DNA from: Spartobacteria bacterium
Lineage (GTDB): Bacteria; Verrucomicrobiota; Verrucomicrobiia; Chthoniobacterales; Chthoniobacteraceae
NCBI GenBank assembly: GCA_025350985.1
Contig: JANXWU010000502.1
Location: 1-5,654, forward strand
Direction of reading: 5' to 3'
Length of the DNA: 5,654 nt
This document shows, one piece after another, positions 4,367 through 5,654 of the stretch. A model generated the notes under the pieces. The model was not told the DNA's origin. It saw only the letters and a program-made list of their open reading frames with translations, and did no database searches. Made by a program: the position numbers and the translations under genes. The stretch's first letter is position 1. Every line of letters begins with the position of its first letter.

Positions 4367-5654
4367 TTACTCCACCTGCCGGAGTTGCAGCGTGTCGATG
4401 ATCTTTTCGCGCGCGAGGACATTGGTGATGACCACCAGCCACGTGCCGGCGAGGCACCACTCGCGGCGCTTGAGGTAGGCGAGCGCGTTCTGAATCGTCT
4501 CCTCGGGGTCGGTGGAAAATTCCATCAAAAATGGCTCCACGCCCCACGGGAGCAGAAGCTGGCGGAAGAGCGCTTCGTCATCGGTGAAGGCGTAGATGGG
4601 AACTCCCTGGGCGCGGAGCGCGGCGAGGGTGTAGGCCAGGAAACCGCTGCGGGTGAAAACCACGATGCCCGAGTGCCCAAGCTCCTGCGCGAGCACCGCG
4701 GCGGAGCGCAGCATTTTGGCCTTCGGCTCATCGAGCCGCACAGCTTGGTTGAGGCGTTTCTTTTCCGACGGCTCGATGCTTTGAATGATGTTCCTCATCA
4801 CCTCCACACATTCGAGCGGGTACAGCCCAGTTGTGGTCTCGCCGGAAAGCATGATCGCATCGGCCTGTTCGCGCACGGCGGTGGAAATGTCGGAGACCTC
4901 GGCGCGGGTCGGGATTGGCGCGGAGATCATCGATTCCAGCAAGTGCGTGGCAATGATCACCGGCTTGCCTTCAGCCTGGCACATTTCCACGATCCTCGTC
5001 TGGACGAGCGGCAGGATGTGGTAGTCGATTTCAATGCCCAAGTCGCCGCGCGCAACCATGACGGCGTCGGTGGCGCGCACGATGTCCTCCAAGTTTCGCA
5101 GCCCCGTCTGATCCTCGATCTTGGCAATGATGCGCGCTTCAGAGCCGAGGCGGGCCAGCAGCGTGCGCAGCGTTTGAATATCTTCGCCGCGCCGGACGAA
5201 CGACAGCGCGACAAAGTCGATGCCCGCCGCCACGCCGTCACGAATGTCGCGCTCGTCCTTTTCCGTGAGCGACGGGAGGTTCACGTCCACGCCCGGCAGG
5301 TTGATGTGACGCCGCGAGCCGAGGCGGCCGGGGGTCATCACGCGGCAGCGGACGTGGGTCGCGTCCTTGTCCAAAATCTGCAGGCGGATAAGACCGCTGT
5401 CCACCAGCACGGTCGCGCCCACCTTCACGTCCGCCGGAAGATTCGGATAATTCACGACCACTCCGCGCACGCCCTCACTCGGCGTTTCCGTGAAGAACTC
5501 AAATTCGTCGCCCACCTTCAACTCGATCGGCTCGGCGACGACGCCCGTGCGAATCTCCGGCCCTTTCACATCCATCATCACCGCGATATGTCGGGAAACC
5601 TCCGCTGAAACTTCGCGAATCCGCCGCACCAGCATCGCCACCCACTCGCCCGAC
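4367..5654 (-). CDS. pyk: Pyruvate kinase (N-terminus cut off by window edge)
   Basis: Pyruvate kinase transfers phosphate from phosphoenolpyruvate to ADP, the last ATP-yielding step of glycolysis, in the cytoplasm. The frame is open to the right edge (visible start SGEWVAML), so the true start lies outside; comparison with E. coli PykF suggests roughly 40 residues are missing. The in-frame GTG at 5641 is internal, not the start. Counting from it: DVKGPEIRTG (24-33), the B domain (about 34-123), IIAKIEDQTG (171-180) with the catalytic Lys174 and metal ligand Glu176, VARGDLGIEI (197-205ff) with Asp200, ATHLLESMI (231-239), PTRAEVSD (244-251) and MLSGETTTGLYP (264-275). The allosteric C-terminal domain is about 300-424 and ends DTLQLRQVE. 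The more usual ATQMLESM is ATHLLESM here, a known variant subgroup in my recollection. All visible catalytic residues are intact. The stop TAA is at 4369-4367. Confidence 0.96.
   Translation of the reverse strand, partial: SGEWVAMLVRRIREVSAEVSRHIAVMMDVKGPEIRTGVVAEPIELKVGDEFEFFTETPSEGVRGVVVNYPNLPADVKVGATVLVDSGLIRLQILDKDATHVRCRVMTPGRLGSRRHINLPGVDVNLPSLTEKDERDIRDGVAAGIDFVALSFVRRGEDIQTLRTLLARLGSEARIIAKIEDQTGLRNLEDIVRATDAVMVARGDLGIEIDYHILPLVQTRIVEMCQAEGKPVIIATHLLESMISAPIPTRAEVSDISTAVREQADAIMLSGETTTGLYPLECVEVMRNIIQSIEPSEKKRLNQAVRLDEPKAKMLRSAAVLAQELGHSGIVVFTRSGFLAYTLAALRAQGVPIYAFTDDEALFRQLLLPWGVEPFLMEFSTDPEETIQNALAYLKRREWCLAGTWLVVITNVLAREKIIDTLQLRQVE

Noticed and set aside
4283..5608. Very long open frame on the plus strand (about 441 codons) opposite pyruvate kinase
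   Set aside because: It is antisense to a clearly recognisable enzyme; long antisense frames are expected in GC-rich genes, and its composition (rich in His, Arg, Asp) is typical of such shadows.

Overview
The window comes from a GC-rich bacterium. The best guess is Verrucomicrobiota or a close relative. This rests on the look of the inorganic pyrophosphatase, the pyruvate kinase variant, the glucoamylase-like remnant and the dispersed hairpin repeats; there is no rRNA or other marker gene here to prove it. I see no tRNA, rRNA, CRISPR array, transposase or phage gene.

Layout. (1) Positions 1-1210, minus strand: a three-gene cluster read right to left. It starts with a ribbon-helix-helix antitoxin, followed by a VapC-like PIN-domain toxin and then dihydroxy-acid dehydratase (ilvD), which runs off the left edge. 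Both junctions are 4-base start/stop overlaps (GTGA and ATGA). (2) 1211-1315: a short divergent promoter region. (3) 1316-2965, plus strand: a regulated family II inorganic pyrophosphatase with CBS and DRTGG domains. (4) 2966-3605: about 640 bases without an intact gene. This stretch holds several unrelated hairpin repeats and a 31-codon remnant of a glycoside hydrolase family 15 gene. (5) 3606-4346, plus strand: a secreted DUF1223 thioredoxin-like protein. (6) 4367-5654, minus strand: pyruvate kinase, missing its N-terminus at the right edge and convergent with the DUF1223 gene.

How the parts fit. The intact genes are mostly core metabolism: branched-chain amino acid synthesis, pyrophosphate removal and the last step of glycolysis. 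A toxin-antitoxin pair is wired directly upstream of ilvD, and a repeat-rich scar separates the pyrophosphatase from the DUF1223 gene. I did not find a convincing new multi-gene system. The items most worth a second look are the toxin-ilvD translational overlap, the cluster of repeats and the glucoamylase remnant beside it.
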